Source: Anaerosphaera multitolerans | GTDB taxonomy: Bacteria; Bacillota; Clostridia; Tissierellales; Peptoniphilaceae | DNA: 64,000 nt | NCBI RefSeq assembly: GCF_004006535.1 | Contig: NZ_RLIH01000006.1 | Coordinates: forward strand, 62,001 to 126,000 | Reading direction: 5' to 3' | Shown here: positions 8,872-17,265 of the stretch, one piece after another | Layout: the number at the start of each line of letters is the position of its first letter | Position numbering within the stretch: the first letter of the stretch is position 1 | The notes under the pieces: model-generated | The model's database searches: none | Told to the model about the DNA's origin: nothing | Seen by the model: only the letters and a program-made list of their open reading frames with translations | Translations under genes and position numbers: made by a program

Positions 8872-9153
8872 CTATTCTACAAACTTCACAATATTAAAGT
8901 ATCCATACTTGCTGTCAACAGTATTTTCCACTGCTTTTTCCTGAGTTAAGGATTCCCCTACTTCGTCTTCTCTTAAATTGTTAACTGCATCAATAACCCT
9001 GAAAGTTTCCTCTAGTTCTTCGGTTTCAATTTCCCTTATTTTATTAATTAAACCCATAGTTTCAATAAAGCTATCCTCAAATTTTTCAAGCTCCTCATCT
9101 GAAAAATCTATCTGTGCTATATCTGCAATGTGTTTTATCTCCTTACGATCCAT
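8872..9153 (-). CDS. gatC: Aspartyl/glutamyl-tRNA amidotransferase subunit C
   Basis: 93 residues, normal for GatC, which wraps around GatA and stabilises the GatA-GatB complex. The N-terminal DRKEIKHIADIAQIDFSDEE matches the family's hydrophobic-helix pattern, and the tail (YFNIVKFVE) resembles the conserved end. The start lies inside the last codons of ligA (11-nt overlap) with an AGGAGGGG ribosome binding site, so it is translationally coupled to the DNA ligase gene. Confidence 0.93.
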   Translation of the reverse strand: MDRKEIKHIADIAQIDFSDEELEKFEDSFIETMGLINKIREIETEELEETFRVIDAVNNLREDEVGESLTQEKAVENTVDSKYGYFNIVKFVE

Positions 9154-11146
9154 ATTCCCCTCCTAATAAATCCTTTAACTCCTCTTCACCTATAATCCTG
9201 ACATTTAATTCCAACGCCTTATTATATTTTGAACCGGCATCCTCTCCGGCAATTACAAAGTCAGTATTCTTACTAACTGATGAGGATACTTTTGCCCCTT
9301 TTCCAATTAAAATTAACTCCAATTCTTTACGAGGCATTTCTAATGCTCCCGTCAGTACTACTCTCTTATCTTTAAAGAAAGAATCTTCTATTTTTAAAAC
9401 TTCATATTCAGGTTTTACACCTAAAAGTAACAACTTGTCAATGGATTTTTTTATATGATCATCATTAAAAAACTCCACTATTTCCTCTGCAGTAATCGGT
9501 CCTATTTCTCCTACATTTATAAGCTCTTCATACTTTGCATCTCTTAACGTTTCAAACTTGCCATAGTGTTCTGCCAAATCCTGAGCAGTCTTAATCCCCA
9601 CATTTGCTATTCCAAGCGCATAGATAAAATTCGGAAGTTGCACAGTCTTACTGTTTTCTATTGAACTTAACAAATTATTGCTCTTTTTTTCTTTAAAGCC
9701 CTCCAAATTAATTAAATCATCGAATTTTAATTCATAAATTTGAGGAATCTCTCTAATATCAAGTTCACTTAAAAGCTTCTCTACAGTCTTTTCACTTAAA
9801 CCCTCAATATTCATAGCATCTCTTGATGCAAAATGTGTAAGACGGGAAACCAATTGAGGTACACAGGAAAGCGTGTTAGGACAAAATATATGGACACCCT
9901 CTTGAAAAAGTTCAGTGCCACAGGATGGACAATGAGTTGGCTTTTCTATTTCAAAGGTCTCTTCATCAGTCGGCAGAGACCCTAATATCTCCGGTATTAC
10001 ATCATTGGACCTTCTCAATAACACTCTTCCATTTAATCTTACTTTTTTTCTAACTATATCATCATAATTGTTAAGAGTGGCTCTTTTAATAGTAACTCCT
10101 CCTATTTCAACAGGCTCCAATATTGCCGTTGGAGTTACTTTTGAAGATCTTCCCACGTTCCAAACAACTTCAATTAACTTAGTGGAAACTTCCTCAGCTT
10201 CAAATTTATAGGCTATTGCCCATCTTGGAAATTTATTTGTAAATCCCAAAAGCCGACGAGTTTTCATATCATTTATTTTAATAGTTACTCCGTCTATTAA
10301 AACCTCAAGGTTATTTCTAATCTCCCCGATTCTGTTTATTTCTTTAAAGACCTCTTCTAAAGTTAAACAAAGTTTGTTTTCTCTATTTACTTTAAATCTG
10401 TTCTCCAATAGAAATTCTTTCATTTCCAAATCGTCTTTAAATTCTCTTCCTTCAATATAACCCACATTATAAAAGTATGCTGTTAAGTTTCTCTCCTTTG
10501 TCACAGATGGATCCAAGTTCCTAAGAGCCCCTGCAGCTGCATTACGTGCGTTTTTTAAAGGTTCATCATGAGTTTTATTATATTCTTCTAATGCTTTTAA
10601 AGGCATTAACCCCTCACCCTGAACTTCCATTAAACCTTTGTAGTTAATCTCCAAGGGAATTGAATATATGGTCTTAATTTGTGGAAGAATTTCTTCACCT
10701 ATAAAGCCGTTTCCTCTAGTTGACGCCATTTTTAAAAAACCGTCTTCATAGGTTAAATTAACTGTTAATCCGTCAAATTTTAACTCAACCACATATTCAG
10801 GCTGCGGAAGATTTTCTCCTCTTTCATTTAAAGCTCCAATTAATCTTAAATTTCTCTCATGCCAACTGGTTAACTCTTCAAAACTCTGAGCCTTATCAAG
10901 AGAATACAAGGGCGCTATATGAGTATGTTTTTCAAATTTAGATAGAATCTCTCCGCCCACTCTGGTAGTAGGAGAATTTGGCAATACAAAATTATTTTCA
11001 TCTTCTAAATCCTTTAACTCATAATAGATTTTATCATATTCACTATCGCTGACTTTCGGTTCATCAAGGGTATAATAGTGGTAATTAAATTCATCAATTT
11101 GCTCTATTAGAGCTTTCATTTTCTCTATAAGTTTTTCTCTTTCCAT
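9143..11146 (-). CDS. ligA: NAD-dependent DNA ligase
   Basis: 667 residues, full length. Domains in order: Ia domain with the YxxD/NMN-binding region (1-65), nucleotidyl-transferase domain with adenylated Lys123 in ELKFDG, OB fold (about 315-395), four-cysteine zinc finger beginning CPSC with a second pair CPNTLSC, helix-hairpin-helix repeats (about 430-580) and a C-terminal BRCT domain (about 590-667). It seals nicks in replication and repair using NAD. Its ATG follows the pcrA stop directly (TAA-ATG), so translation probably reinitiates; the local ribosome binding site is weak. The pcrA-ligA pairing is common in Gram-positive bacteria. Confidence 0.97.
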   Translation of the reverse strand: MEREKLIEKMKALIEQIDEFNYHYYTLDEPKVSDSEYDKIYYELKDLEDENNFVLPNSPTTRVGGEILSKFEKHTHIAPLYSLDKAQSFEELTSWHERNLRLIGALNERGENLPQPEYVVELKFDGLTVNLTYEDGFLKMASTRGNGFIGEEILPQIKTIYSIPLEINYKGLMEVQGEGLMPLKALEEYNKTHDEPLKNARNAAAGALRNLDPSVTKERNLTAYFYNVGYIEGREFKDDLEMKEFLLENRFKVNRENKLCLTLEEVFKEINRIGEIRNNLEVLIDGVTIKINDMKTRRLLGFTNKFPRWAIAYKFEAEEVSTKLIEVVWNVGRSSKVTPTAILEPVEIGGVTIKRATLNNYDDIVRKKVRLNGRVLLRRSNDVIPEILGSLPTDEETFEIEKPTHCPSCGTELFQEGVHIFCPNTLSCVPQLVSRLTHFASRDAMNIEGLSEKTVEKLLSELDIREIPQIYELKFDDLINLEGFKEKKSNNLLSSIENSKTVQLPNFIYALGIANVGIKTAQDLAEHYGKFETLRDAKYEELINVGEIGPITAEEIVEFFNDDHIKKSIDKLLLLGVKPEYEVLKIEDSFFKDKRVVLTGALEMPRKELELILIGKGAKVSSSVSKNTDFVIAGEDAGSKYNKALELNVRIIGEEELKDLLGGEYGS

Positions 11147-13348
11147 TTATTTCACCAATGTAATAGGAGCAAAGGATAGCATCAATTTCTTTAACCCCTT
11201 TTCATTAAAGGAAATTACTATTTCATAATCTCCATTTTTTTCAGTTTTAGAAACTATCATTCCTTGGCCCCACTTTTTATGATTTACCTTATCTCCAATG
11301 TTAAAGTTTTTATCTTTATTATTTCCTTCACTTTTATTTAAAGAAGATGACATCTTTGAAACCTTTGGATTATATTCCGTAAAATCTCTTACCTTTACTA
11401 AATTATGACCTTCCTCTATTTTATTAACAGGTTTTATAATTTCAACAGTATCTTCCATTTCACCTATAAATCTTGATTCCAATGTAGGACTGGTCTTCCC
11501 GTAAAGTGTTCTGGTTTGGGCAGAGCTTATACATAAAATTTCTTCAGCCCTTGTAATACCCACATAACAAAGTCTTCTCTCCTCTTCAATATCTTCATCA
11601 CTTTCAAGAGCTCTGGATGTCGGGAATAGACCCTCTTCCATTCCAACTAAAAACACCGCTTTAAATTCCAATCCCTTTGCTGCATGGACCGTCATAAGTT
11701 TTACTCCGTTTTCAGAAGGATTTGTCTTATCCACCTCTGACAATAAACTTATTCCCGATAGAAAATCCTCCAAACTTCCCTCTGCATTTTCTCTTTCATA
11801 TTCCACTGCTGTGGAAATAAGTTCTTTTATATTTTCTATTCGAGTTCTTGCTTCCACGGTGTTTTCTGCTTCAAGCTCAGCTACATAACCTGATTCATAG
11901 ATTACCTTTTCTATTAATTGAGAAATTGAAAGTTCTTCTTTCTTTCCCTTTAACAAATTAATTAAATTTGCAAATTCTCTTATGTTCTTTCTTGCTCTTA
12001 AATTTAACTCCTCATAACTTTCTAAATTAGATACTACGTCATAGAGGGAAAGATTGTTTTCTATTGCAAATTCACTTAGTTTTAATACAGTCTGATCTCC
12101 AATACCTCTCTTAGGAACGTTAATAATCCTTGTAACTGCAACATTGTCATTTGAATTTTGGATTACAGTTAAGTAGGCTATAATATCCTTTACTTCTTTT
12201 CTGTCATAGAACTTTAACCCTCCAACTATTTTATAAGGAACCCTCTCTCTTACCAAGGCCTCTTCAAAACCTCTGGACTGCGCATTTGTTCTGTAGAGGA
12301 TTGCCATATCGGAAAAAGCATATCCCTTATAGTTAAACTGCAAAATTTTATTTACTACATCTCTTTCCTCTTCTTGAGAATGTCCATACTGTTGATAGCT
12401 AACCTGTCTTCCGTCGTCCCTATCAGTCCAAAGTCTTTTATCTTTTCGATTTGGATTGTTTCTAATAACTGCATTGGCAACCTTTAATATATTTGATGTA
12501 GATCTATAATTTTGTTCCAGAAGTACCACTGTGGCATTTTCAAAATCCTTTTCAAAATTTAAAATATTCCCTATATCCGCACCCCTCCACTTGTAAATAG
12601 ATTGGTCATTGTCGCCTACTACAGTTAAATTAGGATTTTCTCTACATAACAATTTAATCAACTTATATTGAATGGCGTTAGTATCCTGATACTCATCAAC
12701 AAATATATATTGAAACTTATTTTGATAGTAATCTCTAATATCTTTATTTTCCTTGAGTATATCTACGGTTTTAATTATTAAGTCATCAAAATCAAGAGCA
12801 TTGTTTTCTTTTAATTTTTTTTCATAAAGTGCATATACTTCTCCCACATTTCGATTATAAAAATCCATATGATTCGAATTTATAAATTCATCAGGAAGTA
12901 TACCTTCATTTTTAAGTTCGGAAATTTTCGCAATAATTCCCCTATTTTTATATACGTCTTTATTTAAATCCAGCTCTTTTATACAGTCTCTCACAACTGT
13001 ATTCTGATCATCTCTGTCATAAATGGAAAAATTAGAGGAATAACTAATTCTATCTATATTCCTTCTCAATATTCTCAAACAAATAGCATGAAAAGTTCCT
13101 ATCCACATTGCATCTACATCAACATCTATTAAATTGGAAACTCTTTCTTTCATTTCGCTTGCAGCTTTATTAGTAAAAGTGATAGCTAAAATATTTGATG
13201 GATATACATTCTTTTCCTCAATTAAGTATGCAATTTTACTCGTTACTACCTTAGTCTTTCCCGAACCCGCTCCCGCTAAAATTAAAACGGGACCTTCCGT
13301 TTGAAGTAAGGCTTCACTTTGCCTATCGTTTAAATCTTTATAATTCAT
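11147..13348 (-). CDS. pcrA: ATP-dependent DNA helicase PcrA (UvrD/Rep superfamily 1)
   Basis: 733 residues from the ATG at 13348. An in-frame TTG at 13366 is rejected because the GGAGAA ribosome binding site lies between the two. Helicase motifs in order: Q motif (DLNDRQSEALL), Walker A AGAGSGKTK near residue 25, Walker B VDEYQDTN, motif III GDNDQSIYKWRGAD, QNYRS, and motif VI VGITRAEE. The C-terminal region (KVNHKKWGQGMIVS) is the Tudor-like domain of PcrA that contacts RNA polymerase. A 3'-to-5' helicase for repair and for removing obstacles to replication forks. The ribosome binding site overlaps the stop of the upstream tcdA gene. Confidence 0.96.
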   Translation of the reverse strand: MNYKDLNDRQSEALLQTEGPVLILAGAGSGKTKVVTSKIAYLIEEKNVYPSNILAITFTNKAASEMKERVSNLIDVDVDAMWIGTFHAICLRILRRNIDRISYSSNFSIYDRDDQNTVVRDCIKELDLNKDVYKNRGIIAKISELKNEGILPDEFINSNHMDFYNRNVGEVYALYEKKLKENNALDFDDLIIKTVDILKENKDIRDYYQNKFQYIFVDEYQDTNAIQYKLIKLLCRENPNLTVVGDNDQSIYKWRGADIGNILNFEKDFENATVVLLEQNYRSTSNILKVANAVIRNNPNRKDKRLWTDRDDGRQVSYQQYGHSQEEERDVVNKILQFNYKGYAFSDMAILYRTNAQSRGFEEALVRERVPYKIVGGLKFYDRKEVKDIIAYLTVIQNSNDNVAVTRIINVPKRGIGDQTVLKLSEFAIENNLSLYDVVSNLESYEELNLRARKNIREFANLINLLKGKKEELSISQLIEKVIYESGYVAELEAENTVEARTRIENIKELISTAVEYERENAEGSLEDFLSGISLLSEVDKTNPSENGVKLMTVHAAKGLEFKAVFLVGMEEGLFPTSRALESDEDIEEERRLCYVGITRAEEILCISSAQTRTLYGKTSPTLESRFIGEMEDTVEIIKPVNKIEEGHNLVKVRDFTEYNPKVSKMSSSLNKSEGNNKDKNFNIGDKVNHKKWGQGMIVSKTEKNGDYEIVISFNEKGLKKLMLSFAPITLVK

Positions 13349-13355
13349 ATTTCTC

Positions 13356-14051
13356 CTATATTTCAATTAAACTATTTATAATTTCAGATGCCATTATCAT
13401 TCCACATACAGGCGGAACGAAGGAAATAGAACCCGGAACAATTTTCCCCTCAAAGTCAAAAAGTGGCTTATGGGGTATTTCCCTTGAATAGACCACCTTT
13501 AATTTCTTTACACCCCTGTCTTTTAATTCTCTTCTCATAACTCGAGCCAGAGGACAAACGCTGGTTTTATTAATATCTGTTACTTCTAGCTTTGTAGGAT
13601 CCAGTTTATTTCCTGTACCCATTGCCGATATTAAATTATAGCCGTTGAAGTAAGCTCTTTCAGCAAGGCTTATTTTTGCCTTTACACTGTCTATGGCATC
13701 ACAAATGTAATCATATTTTTCAAAATTAAAAACATCCATAGTTTCATCACTTAAAATCAAATCATATTTATTTATTTTAACCATTGGATTTATAGATTTA
13801 AGTCTTTCTTCCATTGCATCTACTTTTCTCATACCAACAGAATTCACAGTGGCGATAATCTGTCTGTTGAGATTTGTCTCATCAACTTCATCGCCATCAA
13901 CTATATCAATTTCACCTATACCGCCTCTTACTAAAGCTTCGCAAAGACTTCCTCCAACGCCGCCTAATCCAATTACCAGTACTTTGGAACTTTGAAGTTT
14001 TTTTAAATTTTCTTCGCCTATCAGCATCTTTAATCTATTAAATATTTCCAT
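13356..14051 (-). CDS. tcdA: tRNA threonylcarbamoyladenosine dehydratase (ThiF/MoeB fold)
   Basis: 231 residues. It has the nucleotide-binding Rossmann motif GLGGVGGSLCEALVRGGIG, the acidic/arginine adenylation residues DGDEVDETNLNRQ, and the CDAIDSVKAK segment. Family members use ATP to cyclise N6-threonylcarbamoyladenosine (t6A) at position 37 of tRNAs. It is slightly shorter than E. coli TcdA (268), as in other Firmicutes. It is not paired with ubiquitin-like sulphur carriers, which argues against a ThiF or MoeB role. It precedes pcrA with a 7-nt gap. Confidence 0.85.
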   Translation of the reverse strand: MEIFNRLKMLIGEENLKKLQSSKVLVIGLGGVGGSLCEALVRGGIGEIDIVDGDEVDETNLNRQIIATVNSVGMRKVDAMEERLKSINPMVKINKYDLILSDETMDVFNFEKYDYICDAIDSVKAKISLAERAYFNGYNLISAMGTGNKLDPTKLEVTDINKTSVCPLARVMRRELKDRGVKKLKVVYSREIPHKPLFDFEGKIVPGSISFVPPVCGMIMASEIINSLIEI

Positions 14052-14086
14052 ATTTCCTCACATAAAAGGTGAAGGAGTACCTTCAC

Positions 14087-15259
14087 CTAATTAACTTTTA
14101 CATCTACAAGTCCAGAGTTTTCAATATTCCCTGAAATACTTAAAACGTCATCTTCATTATAATTTCCGTTTACTTTAATCGTTACAGTACTTCCAACTGA
14201 TATTTTTAAATTATCAGAAACTAAAACCTGAACAGTTAAAGTATTTTCCGCTCCGTCTTTCTTTACAGAGAGAACTTTACCTGTTAAATTTACAGAATCG
14301 CTAACTTCCGTCTCCGCTTTTTTTAACAACTGCAGCTCAACTACCTCTCCCTCTGAAATTGTAGCTTTAACTTCCATTCCCTTAATACTGCTTAAATCTC
14401 CGGAGTAAACCCTTCCTTCATCTAAAATTTTAATTTCTTCAAGATCAAAAGCAAAATTTTTAGAATTTAATCCAAGAGTACCCGCAGAATTGGATTCGCC
14501 TATATATTCAACTACACCTTCTTCAATATAATTTGAACTTAAAGCTTCGCTCACAACTTCCTCTTGTGTGCTTTCTCCAGCAGCAGGGTTGTTTTCCAAA
14601 TATGTTAAAGTCTTATCTGCAATAGTTGCAACTTCAGCCCTTGATATATATTTTTTACCGTTGAAATATCCATCTGAACCGGTGTCAGAAAAAATTCCCG
14701 CTTCAATTAAACTTGCAAGATAACCCTTAGTCATTTCCGGAATACTGTCTAAATCGTTGTGCTTTAACAATCCCACATTTCCATCGCTTTTTAAGTTTAA
14801 AGCTCTTCCAAAATATACTGAAACAGAATTCCTATCAGGGTATAATTTATTTCCCTCTTTTAAAAAGCCATTTTCTGAAGCTGCTTTTAAAGTTTTTTCA
14901 GTAATTGTACCATTCATTAAATTATAACATAGAGCATCTGTAGCCCAAGAATCTACATTGTATTTTGAAACAATAGTTCCGTAAGTCTTCTTAGCATTTT
15001 CTATTTCATCAGCCGATGGATTTTTAACATTCTTAATTACCTGCATAACTTCAAGAAAACTCACCGCCCTTTGCGGTTTAAAAGTACCGTCGGGATATCC
15101 GCCAAAGATTCCTCTATTAGACAGATTATCTAAACTGGAATAAATCCACTGATAACCTCCGGTAGAAGTTACATCAGAAAAAGTTTTTGCACTAACTGTA
15201 TTTACTGTTAAAACCGTTCCAATTAAAGAAACGGCCATTATTTTCTTAAATTTCTTCAC
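14087..15259 (-). CDS. Secreted SLH-domain surface protein (390 aa)
   Basis: 390 residues from a GTG with an ideal GGAGG 7 nt upstream. The signal peptide has a lysine-rich start, a hydrophobic core and a cut near VSAKTFSDV. Three S-layer homology repeats follow: about 25-80 (YPDGTFKPQRAVS), a divergent middle copy with YPDRNSVSVYFGRALNL, and about 175-225 (YISRAEVATI). SLH domains bind pyruvylated secondary cell-wall polymers. The C-terminal 150 residues are beta-rich and similar in style to the larger SLH protein at 17266. The two share the whole N-terminal half, so they are paralogues. It lies upstream of tcdA-pcrA-ligA, but the roles look unrelated. Confidence 0.88.
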   Translation of the reverse strand: MKKFKKIMAVSLIGTVLTVNTVSAKTFSDVTSTGGYQWIYSSLDNLSNRGIFGGYPDGTFKPQRAVSFLEVMQVIKNVKNPSADEIENAKKTYGTIVSKYNVDSWATDALCYNLMNGTITEKTLKAASENGFLKEGNKLYPDRNSVSVYFGRALNLKSDGNVGLLKHNDLDSIPEMTKGYLASLIEAGIFSDTGSDGYFNGKKYISRAEVATIADKTLTYLENNPAAGESTQEEVVSEALSSNYIEEGVVEYIGESNSAGTLGLNSKNFAFDLEEIKILDEGRVYSGDLSSIKGMEVKATISEGEVVELQLLKKAETEVSDSVNLTGKVLSVKKDGAENTLTVQVLVSDNLKISVGSTVTIKVNGNYNEDDVLSISGNIENSGLVDVKVN

Positions 15260-15571
15260 AACAATACCTCCACCTTCATTATAGCATAATTAAAGTAAGT
15301 TAAAAATATTTTTAATGGCTGCTAAGTTCTACAAGTCCATATATTATAGGCATTTTAATTTTTAATATAGGCTGGAAATTATATTATATTTAATTACTAT
15401 GATTTTTTCCATATTCAGGTAATTTCTCTATATAAATAAATTATAAAGGGGTATAATAAAAGAAGATTGTTTTAATTCAGTTTTTATAGGAATATAAAAC
15501 TTACTAAATTATAAATAATATAATTATACTAGGTATAAATATACTTAACATATAAAGAAGAGGGGTATTTA
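15260..15571. other. Divergent intergenic region, SLH gene and sufC
   Basis: 312 bp, very AT-rich, no reading frame. On the minus side there is an extended -10 (TGCTATAAT at 15286-15278) placed only about 20 nt before the SLH start codon, with a weak -35. On the plus side I see no clear consensus promoter. A small imperfect dyad GTATA-AA-TATAC lies about 40 nt before the sufC start. Confidence 0.5.
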
Positions 15572-16303
15572 ATGTTAGAGCTTAGAAATATTGGTTTCGA
15601 AGTAGAAGATGAAACCACTGGAAAAAAGAAAGAAATTCTTAAAAATATAAATTTAAAAATCGAACCGGAACAATTTGTAGTTATAACAGGACCGAATGGA
15701 AGCGGAAAATCTACATTGGCTAAGATAGTTATGGGAACTGAACAGCCTACAAGCGGTCAAATTTTATTTGAAGGCAAAGATATTACTAATTTAGATATTA
15801 CTGAAAGAGCTAAGGCAGGTATAGGTTTTGCTTTTCAGCAGCCCGTACGTTTTAAAGGTCTGTTAGTTCGAGACTTACTCCGTTTTGCTGCCGGTAAAAA
15901 TCTTAGTACAGAAGAATCTTGCAGTTACCTTTCACAGGTGGGACTCTGTGCAATAGACTATGTAAATCGTGAATTAAACGACAGCCTGTCAGGCGGCGAA
16001 ATGAAACGTATAGAAATAGCTATGCTACTGGCTCGAAATACAAAACTTTCCATTTTTGATGAACCGGAAGCAGGAATAGACCTTTGGAGTTTTCAAAATC
16101 TAATTAAAATATTTGACCAGCTTCGTAAAGAAACTAAGGGATCTGTATTAATTATTTCCCATCAGGAGCGAATTTTAGAAATAGCAGATAAAATAATTAT
16201 CATCACTGACGGAGAAATTACTGATGAGGGAAGTAAAGAGGAAATGTTCCCTAAACTTCTAGGTACAGTTGATGCGTGTGAATACTTGAGAATGGAGGCA
16301 TAA
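15572..16303 (+). CDS. sufC: SufC-type ABC ATPase of an Fe-S cluster assembly machine
   Basis: 243 residues. Walker A GPNGSGKST at about 42-50, Q-loop FAFQQPVRFKG (the PVRF variant is typical of SufC), signature LSGGEMKR, Walker B LSIFDEPEAGIDLWS and switch histidine in ISHQE. SufC is a soluble ATPase that drives conformational change of SufB scaffolds; it is not a transporter. It starts behind a GAAGAGGGG site, and sufB follows after 2 nt. There is no sufD, sufS or sufU nearby, so this is a two-gene system like the minimal SUF-like machines of archaea and anaerobes. Confidence 0.93.
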   Translation: MLELRNIGFEVEDETTGKKKEILKNINLKIEPEQFVVITGPNGSGKSTLAKIVMGTEQPTSGQILFEGKDITNLDITERAKAGIGFAFQQPVRFKGLLVRDLLRFAAGKNLSTEESCSYLSQVGLCAIDYVNRELNDSLSGGEMKRIEIAMLLARNTKLSIFDEPEAGIDLWSFQNLIKIFDQLRKETKGSVLIISHQERILEIADKIIIITDGEITDEGSKEEMFPKLLGTVDACEYLRMEA

Positions 16304-16305
16304 TA

Positions 16306-17223
16306 TTGGATAATGTGGTTAAAAATATTTTAAATACTGTTGCAGATATTAGCGAAGAACCAAATACCGCCCATAACATTAGAGTTAACGGTAAAAGCCA
16401 AAGTAGGCGCAGTACTGAAAATATTGAAATTAAAAATAAAGAAAACGGTTCTGGAATAGATATAATTGTTAAGCCAGGTACTAAGAAAGAATTGGTACAC
16501 ATACCCGTAGTAATAGAAAATAGCGGTATTGTAGACTTAGTCTATAATGATTTCTATATTGGCGATGACTGCGACATTTTTATAATAGCAGGATGCGGAA
16601 TTCACAATGACGATAGACACTTAACACAACATGATGGAATTCACACATTCCACATAGGAAAGAACTCAAAAGTTAAGTATGTTGAAAAACACTACGGTGA
16701 AGGTAGTGGTACAGGTGAAAATATAATTAATCCTGTAACAGTTATTCATTTGGACAAAGGCAGCACTATGGAAATGGACAGCGTCCAAATTGAGGGAGTA
16801 GATTCTACAGACCGACTTACAAAGGCGGATTTAGCCGATGATGCAACTTTAATTACCAAGGAGATAATTATGACCAGTGGTACTCAATTTGCGAAAACAG
16901 ATTTTCAAATTGAGCTTAACGGAAAAAATTCCAGCGCCAACATAGTTTCCCGTTCAGTTGCCAAAGAAAATTCAAAGCAGGCTTTCTATTCCGTAATTAA
17001 CGGTAACAATCAATGTAATGGTCATTCGGAGTGCGATGCAATTATTATGGATAATGCAACAGTTAAAGCTGTACCCGACGTTACTGCAAATCACATTGAT
17101 GCTTCACTTATTCATGAGGCTGCCATAGGTAAAATAGCCGGAGAACAGATTATAAAACTTAAAACTTTGGGAATGACAGAAGAAGAAGCAGAAGAAGAAA
17201 TAATATCCGGATTTTTAAGATAA
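16306..17223 (+). CDS. sufB: SufB/SufD-family Fe-S scaffold protein, short form
   Basis: 305 residues from a TTG, chosen because GGAGG lies exactly 7 nt upstream and overlaps the end of sufC. It is far shorter than typical SufB (about 465) and lacks the N-terminal extension. The conserved C-terminal core is complete: the right-handed beta-helix region, QCNGHSECDAIIMD and the ASLIHEAAIGKIAGEQ segment that contacts SufC. Likely the single scaffold of a SufBC-only complex on which Fe-S clusters form. A bidirectional terminator follows directly, so sufCB is a closed two-gene operon. Confidence 0.9.
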   Translation: MDNVVKNILNTVADISEEPNTAHNIRVNGKSQSRRSTENIEIKNKENGSGIDIIVKPGTKKELVHIPVVIENSGIVDLVYNDFYIGDDCDIFIIAGCGIHNDDRHLTQHDGIHTFHIGKNSKVKYVEKHYGEGSGTGENIINPVTVIHLDKGSTMEMDSVQIEGVDSTDRLTKADLADDATLITKEIIMTSGTQFAKTDFQIELNGKNSSANIVSRSVAKENSKQAFYSVINGNNQCNGHSECDAIIMDNATVKAVPDVTANHIDASLIHEAAIGKIAGEQIIKLKTLGMTEEEAEEEIISGFLR

Positions 17224-17254
17224 AAAGTGAGTTTCCTTTTGGAAACTCACTTTT
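17223..17254. terminator. Bidirectional terminator after sufB
   Basis: 14-bp perfect arms (17223-17236, 17241-17254) around a TTTT loop, with A- and T-runs on both sides. Shared with the converging SLH gene. Confidence 0.9.
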
Positions 17255-17265
17255 AAAATTTCTTT

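Noticed and set aside
13349-13366. TTG start for pcrA six codons upstream
   Set aside because: The GGAGAA ribosome binding site lies between it and the ATG at 13348, so it would be inside the coding sequence.
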